DNA of 64,000 bases from JACDAN01 sp963801855 (GCA_963801855.1 CAWDGK010000004.1:124001-188000), one strand, 5' to 3'. Counted from the first letter of the stretch, positions 36,063 to 45,234 are shown. Made by a program: numbers and translations. The notes: generated by a model not told the origin, from the sequence alone.

Positions 36063-36881
36063 GTGAACATTCAGGCGGTGGCGCGTCGCACCGGCGTGCC
36101 TGCGGCGACCCTTCGGAAGTGGGAAGAGCGGTACGGCGTCCCGGCACCGATGCGGACCGAAGGCGCGCAGCGACGCTATGGCGACCGCGAGCTGCGGCAG
36201 ATCGAATGGCTGCGCGACCGGCTGGCCGAGGGGCTGAGAATCGGACAGGCGGTCGCGCTCCTCCGCCGTGTCGACGAGCCGCTCGGAGGCGCGTCCGCGA
36301 TCAGGGAGGCGATCCTCGTGGCGCTCTCCGACCGGCTTCCGTCTCGCATCGAGTCGCTCGTGAACCAGGCGTTCACGGTCCTGGATCCTGCGACCGCGAT
36401 CGCGGAGGTCGCAGCCCCCGTCCTGGCGCGAACCGGCGAGCTCTGGGAGCAGGACAGGATCACGGTCGCCGAGGAGCACTTCGTCTCGCAGCTGCTCGCG
36501 ACCAAGCTCCGCGCGATCGTCGACACGACGGCCAGCGGATCGGCCGGAGTCGCGGCACTCGCATGCCTCCCCGGTGAGCGTCATGAGATCGGGCTCCTTG
36601 CCCTTGCAGCGCTCCTCCAGACGGACGGATGGCGCGTGCTCTACCTCGGCCAGGACACGCCGCTGCAGCAGGCCTTCGAGCTGGCGGCGGCCGCCGACGC
36701 CCGTGTGCTCGCTCTCAGCGGGACGATGGGCGGTCCGACGAAGGAAGCGGCGCGAGAGCTCGCGCGGCTCGAAAAGGAGTATTCGAGCCTCCGTGTCGTT
36801 CGGGGTGGCCTGGGTTTCGGCGGCCCCTCGGCGCAACAGGCCGTTCGCTCCCTCCGCAAGCTGCGGCGGAAACCTGCCTGA
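36063..36881 (+). CDS. MerR-type regulator with cobalamin-binding domain (CarH/LitR-like)
   Basis: 272 residues from GTG 36063. Residues 1-70 form a MerR winged helix: MNIQAVARRTGVPAATLRKW and EGAQRRYGDRELRQIEWLRD. Residues 80-165 are a B12-binding four-helix cap with W-EQDRITVAE-EH, an exact Wx9EH motif as in the adenosylcobalamin photoreceptor CarH. Residues 175-270 form a Rossmann B12 domain with ERHEIGLLALAALLQTDGWR (base-off His in the ExHxxG setting) and VLALSGTM. CarH binds promoters in the dark and is released by light; carotenoid genes are its usual targets, but none lie beside it here. Confidence 0.85.
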   Translation: MNIQAVARRTGVPAATLRKWEERYGVPAPMRTEGAQRRYGDRELRQIEWLRDRLAEGLRIGQAVALLRRVDEPLGGASAIREAILVALSDRLPSRIESLVNQAFTVLDPATAIAEVAAPVLARTGELWEQDRITVAEEHFVSQLLATKLRAIVDTTASGSAGVAALACLPGERHEIGLLALAALLQTDGWRVLYLGQDTPLQQAFELAAAADARVLALSGTMGGPTKEAARELARLEKEYSSLRVVRGGLGFGGPSAQQAVRSLRKLRRKPA

Positions 36882-36886
36882 GAACG

Positions 36887-36914
36887 CCGTAGGGCGGCTC
36901 TCGCCGCCCTACGG
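36887..36914. terminator. Hairpin between convergent merR-B12 and membrane-protein genes
   Basis: An 11-bp perfect inverted repeat (36887-36897 with 36904-36914, six-base loop) sits in the 57-base convergent gap. No T-run follows on the plus strand (AAAACC); on the minus strand the T-run would precede the stem. A bidirectional terminator is likely. Confidence 0.55.
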
Positions 36915-36938
36915 AAAACCGACTGCCTGGATCCCGGT

Positions 36939-37739
36939 CTAGCGAACCTGCACGGTGGTCGGCGAGTCGGAGGAGCGGCCGGAAGAGTCGCTCATCGCCG
37001 TGCCCTGCGAGGACACGTCGTCCTTCATCCGCTCGGCTTCCTGCTTGCCGTGCTGGATGTCCTGCTTGACCTGGCCCTTCTGCTCTTGGCCCTTCTGGTA
37101 GGCGCCTTCGAGCATGCGGCCGGCGACCTCGCGGCCCCCGAGGCCGAAGGCGAGGGCTGCGCCCAGCGCGATCGAGCCGAGGAGGAGCGTGTAGGTCGTC
37201 ACGACGATGTCGTGGGCGATCTTCAGCTGCTCCAGGATCATGAAGGTCGCGATCGTCATGACCAGGATCGGAGCGGCGGTGGCGATGATCTTGCCGGTGG
37301 GCGTGTCGCCCATCAGCCTGGTCGCGAGCGTTGCGACGGTGGCGGAGATGGCGCCGGCGACGAGGAAGATCGCCAGGGCCGCGATCACGTTGGGCAGATA
37401 GGCCCAGACCGCGTGGACGAACGCCGACACGGCTTCGATCCCGAGGACGTCTGCCGCGATCGAGACGAACGCGAGCAGAATCGCCCAGAACGCGATCCGG
37501 CCGATCAGCCGCGACGGGCTGGTTGCGATCTTGCGGACCCACTCACCGACTCCGCCGGAGAGCAGCTGCCGATCGAGACCTGCTCGCGTCAGCACCGAGG
37601 TCAGGATCCGGCCGACCAGCTTCGCGATGAAGTAGCCGATGATCAGGATGACGATGGCGCCGATCAGCGCAGGGATCCACGCGAAGAACACGCTGAACCC
37701 CCGCTCGACGCTGTCGCCGATGTTGAGTGCGGCGAACAT
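36939..37739 (-). CDS. Conserved TM-helix (CmpX/MscS-related) membrane protein
   Basis: 266 residues from ATG 37739; the longer ORF to 37880 would overlap the divergent MarR gene. The TM-helix repeat signature appears twice: FFAWIPALIGAIVILIIGYF then IAKLVGRILTSVLTRAGLD, and VWAYLPNVIAALAIFLVAGA. LGGREVAGRMLEGAYQKGQE starts a soluble polar C-terminal tail of about 60 residues rich in Gln, Lys and Ser. Such proteins are relatives of small mechanosensitive channels in which the channel-forming domain is missing. Role probably in membrane stress. Confidence 0.75.
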   Translation of the reverse strand: MFAALNIGDSVERGFSVFFAWIPALIGAIVILIIGYFIAKLVGRILTSVLTRAGLDRQLLSGGVGEWVRKIATSPSRLIGRIAFWAILLAFVSIAADVLGIEAVSAFVHAVWAYLPNVIAALAIFLVAGAISATVATLATRLMGDTPTGKIIATAAPILVMTIATFMILEQLKIAHDIVVTTYTLLLGSIALGAALAFGLGGREVAGRMLEGAYQKGQEQKGQVKQDIQHGKQEAERMKDDVSSQGTAMSDSSGRSSDSPTTVQVR

Positions 37740-37816
37740 GTGTAACCCCCTACTTCGACAAAGAATTGACGAAGCGGCTCCTACCCCCGGTCCGGGCGTT
37801 GAAACCCGCAGCTTCC

Positions 37817-37822
37817 TATGAT
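37817..37822 (+). promoter_or_regulatory. -10 element (TATGAT) of the MarR-family gene
   Basis: TATGAT ends eight bases before ATG 37831, again the leaderless spacing. Confidence 0.5.
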
Positions 37823-37830
37823 TCCGCGCC

Positions 37831-38271
37831 ATGGCTCGCGCACCGAGGAGGCCCGTGCTGCTCGAGCTGGCCGTCGCCAATTCGCTTGCGAGCCAGGTCT
37901 TCGTCCGCGAGCTCCTTCGCGCCGGCTATCCCCCCACACAGGTCGGCATGCTGACCCTGATCGACATCCACGGGCCCATCACGCCGAGCGGTCTCGAGGC
38001 GGAGACCGGAATACCCAAGACGACCCTGCGGGGACGGGTGCAAGGGCTCGTCCGATCGGGCCTCGTGCAGCGTGTAGCGAATGACGACGACCGCCGTTCG
38101 CATTACCTCGAGATCACGAAAGAGGGCAAGGAGTTCCTGCGCTCGATGGGACCGGTCCTTCGCGCGACGGAGAAGGCGATCGAGGGCGAGCTCGGGGCCT
38201 CCCTCGAGGATCTCCGTGGTCCACTCGAGCGTCTCCGGAAAGCGAACCGCGCGCTGTTAAGCGTCGATTAA
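37831..38271 (+). CDS. MarR-family transcriptional regulator
   Basis: 146 residues. The winged-helix core is LTLIDIHGPITPSGLEAETG then IPKTTLRGRVQGLVRSGLVQ and the wing ANDDDRRSHYLEITKEGKEF. A dimerising C-terminal helix follows (GPVLRATEKAIEGELGASLE). MarR proteins repress genes until a small aromatic or lipophilic ligand binds. The divergent TM-helix protein across an about 90-base gap is the nearest candidate target; the palindrome-rich 38295-38312 hairpin lies just downstream. Confidence 0.85.
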   Translation: MARAPRRPVLLELAVANSLASQVFVRELLRAGYPPTQVGMLTLIDIHGPITPSGLEAETGIPKTTLRGRVQGLVRSGLVQRVANDDDRRSHYLEITKEGKEFLRSMGPVLRATEKAIEGELGASLEDLRGPLERLRKANRALLSVD

Positions 38272-38294
38272 ACGCGAGGCGCTGATCTAGGATT

Positions 38295-38312
38295 TAGGGC
38301 GGATCCGCCCTA
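38295..38312. terminator. Palindromic terminator after marR
   Basis: A perfect 18-base palindrome (38295-38312) lies between the MarR gene and a convergent ATP-grasp-like gene. It is followed by TTCT on the plus strand, a weak T-tail. Likely shared by both convergent genes. Confidence 0.5.
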
Positions 38313-38339
38313 TTCTGAAATGGTGTTCGTGATCATCTT

Positions 38340-39597
38340 CTAGGGCTGGGGGCCACGAGCCCGGCCCGCGACCCTGCGGTCGGCGCACCACGCGGCCACC
38401 GCCGTGCGAGACCGTTCGATCAGGCGCTCCTGGTTCTCGGGCTCGACCTCGAGCCGCACCGCGTGCTCGATCAGATCCTGGAACTCGGCGCTGTCCACGT
38501 AGTCGACGGTCGCTTGCTCGAGGTCCGGCAGAGCCTCGGCCCGAAACTCCTCGAACGCCTCGATCTGAAAGTAGGCGTCGGCGAGGTCCCGATACTCCCG
38601 GAGCTTCTCCTCGTAGGGGAGCTCGCTGTCGGCGACCGCGAAGTAGTCGGCCGTGTTCTGGTTGACGCGCATCGGCCGGCCCGTCACGGCGCAGAATGCG
38701 CACCAGGCGACGAGCGACTGGATCGCCCACGGGAAGTGGTAGTGGAGGCTGACCATCGCCATGTCCGGTGAGGCGTTCGCGTAGTCGATCGGGAAGGCCT
38801 CGCCGTCCTTGACGATCACCTCGCAGGAGTTGAACTCCCAGCGGAAGAAGGCGTTGACGAGTCGGCCGATCGTCTCGACCTCCCAGTCGAGCTCCGGCGC
38901 CAGGAACTGTCTCCTCGACGCTGTAGCGGTAGTGCCCGTGCGCGGAGGGGTCGTACTGCATGACCTTCGTCTGCGGCCCGATCGAGAGGCTGCGCGTGAA
39001 GACGTCGAAGTCGTCCACGGCCGCCTGGAGGTGCATGAGGCGCTCGCCCGACTCCTCGTACGCACGGTGGAGCTCCTCGCTCGACTCGATTCGCGTGACG
39101 CCGACCCACATCCCGCCGTCGAACGGCTTCATGTAGAGGGGGTAGCCGACCTGCTCGGCGACGTAGTCGAGGTCGAACTCGGGGCTGTACCGCTCCGCCA
39201 TCGGGACGTACCGGGGGTTGTCCGGCGGAAGCTTGTGGGGGATCAGCCAGGTCTCCGGAACCTTGATCCCGAGCCGCATCAAGGCGCAGTAGGCGGAGTG
39301 CTTCTCCATCGCCTGGAACGTGAACGGGTTGTTGAGCAGATAGACCTCGTCCATCAACGCGAGCTTCTTCAGCCACTCGCGCGGCACGTCGTACCACCAG
39401 GCCAGGCGGTCGATGATCAGCCCGTAGCGCGGCTTGTAGCGGAGGTCGAACGGCTCGTGGACGATCCGCTCGGTCTCGAGCTCGTGCGTCTCGCCGCGCC
39501 ACTCGATCGGGCCGAGCCGGCGGAGCAGGCTCTCGAAAGCCGTCGGCCAGTCTTCCTCGGTGGCGAGGAGCAGTCCGATCAGATGCTTCCGCGCCAT
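38340..39597 (-). CDS. ATP-grasp-like protein of unknown function (one frameshift)
   Basis: About 418 residues. MARKHLIGLLLATEEDWPTA opens the protein. NPFTFQAMEKHSAYCALMRL and GYPLYMKPFDGGMWVGVTRI resemble the pre-ATP-grasp and Lys-containing nucleotide loop of ATP-grasp ligases; RLMHLQAAVDDFDVFTRSLS matches the hinge (an LQ-type segment), and GEAFPIDYANASPDMAMVS the metal-binding Asp/Asn block. One extra base near 38912 (EET-QFLAPELDWEV) shifts the frame, after which the C-terminal part continues to a TAG at 38340. Carboxylate-amine ligase activity is a guess from motifs; no substrate or partner is suggested by neighbours. Confidence 0.65.
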
Positions 39598-39612
39598 GGC
39601 CCTGCGGCGAGT

Positions 39613-40474
39613 CTACGACGCGAGAGAGCGCAGGACATCCTCCGTGTGCGACCAGAGAAGGAGGTGCCCGGCGCTCGGAACCATGTTCAGCTTGCTGCCC
39701 GGAATCGTCCTCGCGAAGAACTCGGCGACCCTGGGTGAGACTGCGTTGTCGGCCTCGCCCTGCCAGATCTGCGTCTCGACCCTGATCTCCTCCGGCCGGA
39801 AGCCCCAGGGCGCGACGTAGAGGAGGAAGAGGTCGTGGGCGTAGCCCTCGGGTCCGCGCGAGACCGTCTCCAGCTTGGCCGCCTCGAAGCGGCTACGGAT
39901 GTCGGGGTCGGCCATCACTGCTTGGTCGGCGTCCGGCGCGCCCGAGCCGCCGTTCTGCGAGTTGCGGGCCATTTCCACGAGCTCCTCGCGGCAGTCCTCC
40001 AGCAGGCGGCTCGCGATCAGTCCGGGATCGCGCTCTGCGAGCTCGATCATCGGCCGACGGTGCGGCGGTGCGGAGAAGCGCAGCTCCGGCCGGTCCCAGA
40101 CTGGGGCGGGGGAGGAGACGAGGCCGAGCGTCGTGACCCGATCCGGCAGGGCGAAGCCGCAGGCGGCCGCGTGCGGCCCGCCGCCCGACATCCCGAAGAC
40201 CCCGAAGCGCTCGATCCCGAGGTCGTCGGCCAGCTCTGCGACGTCGCGAGGCCAGTCGAGCAGGGTACGCCCGGGCTGGAGGTCGGAGAGCCCGTACCCG
40301 GGCCGGTCGACGAGGGTCAGCCGAACGCCGGCTCGCGGCGGGAGCCTCCTCGCCGAGGTGCGCGAGCCACGAGAGGCTGGTGCCGAGGAAGCCGAGCACG
40401 GGCGCACCGTCGGACGGGCCCCACTGCGAGTACCCGAGCGCGCGTCCGTCGGAAAGCTCGAAGACCCCGGCCAT
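39613..40474 (-). CDS. Alpha/beta hydrolase (one frameshift)
   Basis: About 286 residues from ATG 40474. MAGVFELSDGRALGYSQWGP and VRLTLVDRPGYGLSDLQPGR precede the nucleophile elbow FGVFGMSGGGPHAAACGFAL (Ser in G-M-S-G-G). IWQGEADNAVSPRVAEFFAR supplies the Asp and VPSAGHLLLWSHTEDVL the His. One extra base near 40345 shifts the frame between AHLGEE and PRAGVRLTL. Substrate specificity is not predictable; the pattern is that of a typical cytoplasmic hydrolase with an alpha-helical lid. Confidence 0.82.
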
Positions 40475-40534
40475 AGCCGGCGGACGTTAGCCGTAAGCCG
40501 GAGTCGCATCGCCGCTGCGCGCGCTCGAGAGGTA

Positions 40535-40562
40535 GAGAGGGCGGCCCGTGGGCCGCCCTCTC
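40535..40562. terminator. Hairpin downstream of the peptide-binding protein gene
   Basis: A 12-bp inverted repeat (40535-40546 with 40551-40562, four-base loop) lies 20 bases after the end of the minus-strand peptide-binding-protein gene. There is no T-run. It is likely a terminator or 3' stabiliser. Confidence 0.5.
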
Positions 40563-40581
40563 CACTGCGTTTCCGCTTCGC

Positions 40582-42249
40582 CTAGCTGTTGAGGCAGAGC
40601 GCGCTGTAGTCCCACGTGAACACCGGGTGGTAGTGGTAGCACCCGACGCGGGATGACACGTAGTGACGATCGTTCGGGCTCGCGTACGTCGCGAGCGGCG
40701 CACCGTTCCGAACGAGGTCGTGGTCGAGGTTCGAGAACGCCTTGTACCGCTCGACTCCGACCAGCGTCTTCGCGCGATTGATCTTCGCGTTGAACGCAGG
40801 CGAGTTGAAGTACGAGAAGTTGACGTTGTTGGCGGGCCGGATCGTCGTTCCGTCGACGAGGAAGATGAAGTCGTACGGATCGAAGTAGTCCATGTGCCAA
40901 CCCTCGAGGGTCAGGTCGAAGGGCTCGCCCTTGCGACCCGCCAGCTCGAACTGGGTCGCCCGCGGGAACAGCCTGATGTCCATGTTCAAGCCGATGTTCC
41001 GCAGGTTCGCCTGGACGACCTGGCACCGCGCGGGAGCCGGAGCCCTGTTCGCGCAGTAGAACACGCCGTCGCCGCCACGCTGCTGGCCGTTCGAGAGTGC
41101 TCTCGCCTGGCTCAGATTCGGGCGCCGCGGGTAGATGGCGACGTTCTTGAAGCCGCGCATGCTCGGCGGCATGTACTGGTCGTTCGTGACGCCGGCGTAC
41201 GCCCCGCCCTGTGCGAGCACGGCCTGCCGGTCGATCGCGAAGTTCACGGCCTTCTTGAGCCGGACGTTGCCGGCTCCACCGCCACCGAACAACCGACGGT
41301 CGTGGTTCATCGCGAGGTACAGGATCGTCGGCGCCGGGTTCGCGAAGTAGCGACCAGGCGACTGCTTCTTGACGCCGTACCGACGACCGAGCTCGGCGTG
41401 CGCTGCCGGGGGCAGGTCGCCGAAGTCCGTCGCGCCACGGTCGATGTTCAGCTTGATCGTCTCGAGCGGGAGCCCGATGTCGACCACGATGCTGTTGACG
41501 TTGTGCGGAGCAGGGCCGCGGTAGAACCGGTTCCGCTCGAGCACGACGCGGCGGTTCTTGGTCCACTCCTTGACGTAGTAGGGACCTGCGCCGTGCACCG
41601 GGGCGCCGACGCCCTCGGGGTTGACGGGCAGGTTCGTCGCATGAGCTGCGAAGAACGGCATGGCCAGCCGTGCCAGGAGGTCAGGCGAGCGCTTCGTCAT
41701 TCTGAGCTGAAGCGTGTTGTTGCCGATGACCTTGATCCCGCTGGCCCGCTGTGCCCGTCCGGCGATGACCGCCGGCGCACCGGCGATGTCCTCGATGAAC
41801 GGCTGGGCCGGGGAGTTCATCCGCCGGTTGAGGGCCCGGTTCAGCGAGGCGGCGAAGTTGCGAGCCGTGACGCGCTGCCCGTTGCTCAGGCGGTAGGTGC
41901 TCTTGAGCTGGAAGGTGTAGACCAGCCCGTTGCTCGAGATGCGCGGGAAGCCCTTGGCGACGTCCGGTGTGAGCCGGGATCCTCGCGGGGCTGGCGCATG
42001 CGGGTAGTTCATGAGCATCGCGCTGGTGGCGTAGGCGATCGTCCAGGACGGGACGTAGTACCAGAGCGCCGGATCGACGTAGTCGATGTCGACACTCAGG
42101 CTATGTCTGAGCGTCCCGCCGGTTCGCGCCTCGCCGGCCGACGAAGCCTGGGGTGCGGAGCTTGCCGAAGAGCCCGCTGTCGCGGACGCAGCCAGCAGAG
42201 CTGCACCAACCAGGATCATCAAGACCGAAAGCGTGAGCCGTCTATGCAC
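40582..42249 (-). CDS. Oligopeptide/dipeptide ABC transporter substrate-binding protein
   Basis: 555 residues from GTG 42249 with RBS AAAGGAG; the longer ORF to 42534 would cover the divergent promoter. VHRRLTLSVLMILVGAALLA is the signal sequence with an Ala/Ser-rich cleavage site. TGGTLRHSLSVDIDYVDPAL is the SBP_bac_5 entry motif; GLVYTFQLKSTYRLSNGQRV then TARNFAASLNRALNR and GAGPYYVKEWTKNRRVVLER follow. No permease or ATPase genes are adjacent, so it is an orphan binding protein, possibly paired with a shared Opp/Dpp transporter. The divergent LysR regulator is the likely controller. Confidence 0.88.
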   Translation of the reverse strand: MHRRLTLSVLMILVGAALLAASATAGSSASSAPQASSAGEARTGGTLRHSLSVDIDYVDPALWYYVPSWTIAYATSAMLMNYPHAPAPRGSRLTPDVAKGFPRISSNGLVYTFQLKSTYRLSNGQRVTARNFAASLNRALNRRMNSPAQPFIEDIAGAPAVIAGRAQRASGIKVIGNNTLQLRMTKRSPDLLARLAMPFFAAHATNLPVNPEGVGAPVHGAGPYYVKEWTKNRRVVLERNRFYRGPAPHNVNSIVVDIGLPLETIKLNIDRGATDFGDLPPAAHAELGRRYGVKKQSPGRYFANPAPTILYLAMNHDRRLFGGGGAGNVRLKKAVNFAIDRQAVLAQGGAYAGVTNDQYMPPSMRGFKNVAIYPRRPNLSQARALSNGQQRGGDGVFYCANRAPAPARCQVVQANLRNIGLNMDIRLFPRATQFELAGRKGEPFDLTLEGWHMDYFDPYDFIFLVDGTTIRPANNVNFSYFNSPAFNAKINRAKTLVGVERYKAFSNLDHDLVRNGAPLATYASPNDRHYVSSRVGCYHYHPVFTWDYSALCLNS

Positions 42250-42505
42250 TGAGACTCCTTTCGCGGTTTCCGAGCCGGTGCAGTCAGCGCACCGGCTCCA
42301 GAGCGCCCGATTGGGGCTCCGACGGCTCAGACAGCTCTTAATAGAGGATGTTAGATCGTCATCACCGACCGGAATAGACCGTTCAGCGGCGGTAATCACT
42401 CGATCTGCAAACCAATATCGTCGCGAGGCGTCAACGGTAACGGATGGGCCGTTCGACCCCCGCGCGTCCCGCTCGAGCCGGCTGCAACAGCGCAAAGGAC
42501 CTCGC
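42250..42505. other. Intergenic region between divergent peptide-binding protein and LysR genes
   Basis: 256 bases without a gene, the largest gene-free stretch in the window. It should hold both promoters and the LysR operator. It is AT-richer than its surroundings around 42330-42360 (TTAATAGAGGATGTTAGATC), a probable promoter zone. I see no clear palindromic LysR box. Confidence 0.4.
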
Positions 42506-43423
42506 GTGCAGCAGCTGAAGCGCTGGCCGGGCATCGAGCTTCGTCACCTGGAGGCGCTCGCCGTCGTGTCCGACGAGGGCAGTTTCCGAAGGGCGGCACG
42601 GAAGCTCGGATACACCCAGTCCGCGATCAGCCAGCAGATCGCAGCGCTCGAGCGAGCGGTCGGGCACAGCGTGCTCGAGCGGCCCTCGCGCGGCAGACCC
42701 CTGGCGCTGACGGAAGTCGGAGCTCGGCTGCGACGCCTCCACGACACGGTCGAGCAGGCGATCTCAGCGGCTCGTGCCGACGTAGCGGCCGCAGCGGCCG
42801 GCGTCGGCCACGTCGTCCGGGTCGGGACACCGTTCTCGTTCGCGCACCTCTCCGAGGCGGTCGTCGCGATGCGGGTGCGCCATCCCCGCGTCGTGGTCGA
42901 GGTGGTCAGTTCTGCCGACGACGAGCGGCTTCTCCGGTTGCTGGACACGGGTGCAGTGGATCTCGCAGTCGTGCGAGCATCGACGGCTGCGGCGCCCATC
43001 GACCTCCGGGAGGCGGCCGTGTGCTCATACGCGGCCGCGATCCCGGCCGCCTCCGCGCTCGCCCGAAAGCAGAAGCGCGTCGCGCTCTGCGACCTCGGCG
43101 CCTTCCCCCGGATTGCGACTGCAGACGGGACGGCGTTCGCGGACGACGTCGCTGCGCCGGTCGTGGCGTCGGATGCGGAGATGGCGCTCGGGCTCGTCGC
43201 CGCGGGCGCCGGCGCTGCCGTGCTTCCCGCGCTCTTCGCGAGCGCGCCGCCCGTGGCTGTCGCCATCCGCCCGCTGCGCGACATCCTCCCGCCTTTCCGG
43301 CTCTCGCTGGCGACAACCGGTCGGCTGCTTCCGCAGGCGGCCGACCTCGCCGATCTCCTCGTCGCTTCGATCTCCGGCTGGCCGGCGGCGGAGTCGGACA
43401 CCGACGCGGCAGCACCGGCCTGA
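42506..43423 (+). CDS. LysR-family transcriptional regulator
   Basis: 305 residues from GTG 42506, preceded by AAAGGA. The helix-turn-helix is ELRHLEALAVVSDEGSFRRA then ARKLGYTQSAISQQIAALER, followed by the linker helix and a co-inducer domain (VVRVGTPFSFAHLSEAVVAM, GAVDLAVVRASTAAAPIDL, VASDAEMALGLVAAGAGAAV). The upstream ORF extension to 42086 covers the divergent promoter and is not used. LysR proteins normally regulate the divergent gene, here the orphan peptide-binding protein. Confidence 0.88.
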   Translation: MQQLKRWPGIELRHLEALAVVSDEGSFRRAARKLGYTQSAISQQIAALERAVGHSVLERPSRGRPLALTEVGARLRRLHDTVEQAISAARADVAAAAAGVGHVVRVGTPFSFAHLSEAVVAMRVRHPRVVVEVVSSADDERLLRLLDTGAVDLAVVRASTAAAPIDLREAAVCSYAAAIPAASALARKQKRVALCDLGAFPRIATADGTAFADDVAAPVVASDAEMALGLVAAGAGAAVLPALFASAPPVAVAIRPLRDILPPFRLSLATTGRLLPQAADLADLLVASISGWPAAESDTDAAAPA

Positions 43424-43467
43424 TCCTCCCTCGTTTAACCTCGGGGGCCGGCGGCAAGGACAGCGGC

Positions 43468-43641
43468 ATGGTCGAACCGAAGCGCCCCGACGACGCACCG
43501 CTCGAGCGCGAGGCCCGCGAGGCCGCACGCGGCAGTACCTCGAGGACGCCGTTGCTCATGATCGGCGGCGTCGGTGGCGCGATCGCGGTCGTCGCCGGAA
43601 TCCTCATCGTCGCGATGCTCCTGGTCTGGCGATTCGCCTGA
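43468..43641 (+). CDS. Small single-pass membrane protein
   Basis: 57 residues. MVEPKRPDDAPLEREAREAA is a charged N-terminal half, followed by one hydrophobic helix (PLLMIGGVGGAIAVVAGILI then VAMLLVW). The start ATG 43468 follows AAGGA about seven bases upstream. Codon use and a stop right before the next gene support reality. No function recognised. Confidence 0.6.
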   Translation: MVEPKRPDDAPLEREAREAARGSTSRTPLLMIGGVGGAIAVVAGILIVAMLLVWRFA

Positions 43642-43674
43642 CCGACTGACCGGGCGCCTTCCCCTTTTCGGAGG

Positions 43675-45234
43675 ATGGCGTCCTCCCGCTCGGGCGCCGA
43701 CGAACCCAGGAGCGTGAGGACTGCGGCTCTGCCCCTCCGTCTCAGTCTCGCCCTGCCCGGCCGGGCACAGGCGAACCGGGGCGCGCAACCCGTCTCGGGA
43801 GGGATGTACGCGCGCCCGGGACTCCGTCGCCGCAGCGCTCCGTTCGTCGGCGTGATGGCTCTCGCGATCGCCGTTCTGCCACTGCCTCCGGGCGGCGACG
43901 GATTGACGGAAATCGTGCTCGCTACCTCGATTGCGGCCCTGATCGCCCTCACGGTCTGGCTGGCTCCGTGGCACCGGTTGCCGCGCTTCGCCGAAGTCGT
44001 TCCGGCGCTCGCGTACTTCGTCGTGATCGCGCTTCTCCGGGAGAGCCAGGGCGGCGCTACCTCCGGTTACGCCTCGCTTGTGATGCTCCCGGTCTTCTGG
44101 CTCGCCCTCTACGGCACCCGCGTGCAGCTCGCGATCGGCATCGCCGGAATCGCGTCCGTCTTTCTCACGCCGCTCCTCCTGCTCGGCGCACCCGAGTACC
44201 CCTCGACCGAATGGCGCACCGCGATCCTCTGGATCACGGTCGCGCCGGTCGTCGGCTTCACGGTCCAGTCCCTCGTCGTCCAGCTCCGCTCCCGCGCCGA
44301 GGACACCCGTCTTGCGCTCGCCAACATCGAGGCGATCACGACCGCAATGCGGGAGATCGGCGCCAGCACAGACCCGGAGGCCGCTCGCCGCGCCGTGTGC
44401 TCGTCAGCTCGAGACATCGCAGGCGCCGACGTCGTCCAGCTGCTGGAGCCGGCCTTCGACGACCGGCTCACCCTCACCTCGTCCGCCGGGATGCGAATCC
44501 CGCGCGCCGGCGAGGAAGCCGGCGCAGGTCTCGCGTACATGTCCTGCAAGCCGGTTTTCCTGAAGGACGCGACGCACGGGGCGCGCCACGGGCTCCGCTC
44601 GATGCACTTCGAGCCGGTCCTGCGAGAGGAGGCCGTCGTCGCCGTCCTCGTGCTCGGTTGGGCGAAGCCGGTCAAACGCCTGTCGCCGCGCATCGAGTCG
44701 GGGATGGGGATGCTCGCGGCCGAGGCCGCGATCGCCCTCGACCGCGGCCGGCTCCTGGCGCAGCTCCAGGAGACCGCGCGCACGGATGACCTCACCGGCC
44801 TGCCGAACCGCCGTGCCTGGGAGGTCGAGCTCCCGCGCGAGCTCGCCCGCGCCGCGCGCGATTCCAGCCCCGTGTGCGTCGCGATGCTCGACCTCGATTC
44901 GTTCAAGCGGTTCAACGACAATCGCGGCCACCAGGCCGGCGACAGGCTCTTGAAGCAGTCCGCCGCCGCCTGGGTGAACCAGCTTCGGGCAAGCGACATG
45001 CTTGCGAGGTACGGAGGCGAGGAGTTCAGCCTGCTCCTTCCGGGCTGCACGCTCGCCGACGCGCAGGTCCTCGTCGGGCGGCTCCGCTCGGCCATGCCGG
45101 ACGGCGAGACGGTCTCCGCCGGCATCGCCTGCTGGGACGAGACCGAGGGCGCCGAGTCGCTCGTCGGCCGCGCCGACAGCGCGCTCTACGCGGCCAAGCG
45201 GGCCGGCCGCAACCGCCTTGTGGCGGCGCCCTAA
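43675..45234 (+). CDS. Membrane-anchored GAF-GGDEF diguanylate cyclase
   Basis: 519 residues (start uncertain: GTG 43711 or ATG 43804 are alternatives). About five hydrophobic helices occupy residues 55-205, then a GAF-like sensor (DPEAARRAVCSSARDIAGAD) and a C-terminal GGDEF domain from about 360: ARTDDLTGLPNRRAWEVELP, VCVAMLDLDSFKRFNDNRGH and ARYGGEEFSLLLPG. GGEEF keeps the active-site loop, and RASD sits exactly five residues before it, matching the inhibitory I-site RxxD. It therefore should make cyclic di-GMP with product inhibition. Confidence 0.87.
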   Translation: MASSRSGADEPRSVRTAALPLRLSLALPGRAQANRGAQPVSGGMYARPGLRRRSAPFVGVMALAIAVLPLPPGGDGLTEIVLATSIAALIALTVWLAPWHRLPRFAEVVPALAYFVVIALLRESQGGATSGYASLVMLPVFWLALYGTRVQLAIGIAGIASVFLTPLLLLGAPEYPSTEWRTAILWITVAPVVGFTVQSLVVQLRSRAEDTRLALANIEAITTAMREIGASTDPEAARRAVCSSARDIAGADVVQLLEPAFDDRLTLTSSAGMRIPRAGEEAGAGLAYMSCKPVFLKDATHGARHGLRSMHFEPVLREEAVVAVLVLGWAKPVKRLSPRIESGMGMLAAEAAIALDRGRLLAQLQETARTDDLTGLPNRRAWEVELPRELARAARDSSPVCVAMLDLDSFKRFNDNRGHQAGDRLLKQSAAAWVNQLRASDMLARYGGEEFSLLLPGCTLADAQVLVGRLRSAMPDGETVSAGIACWDETEGAESLVGRADSALYAAKRAGRNRLVAAP

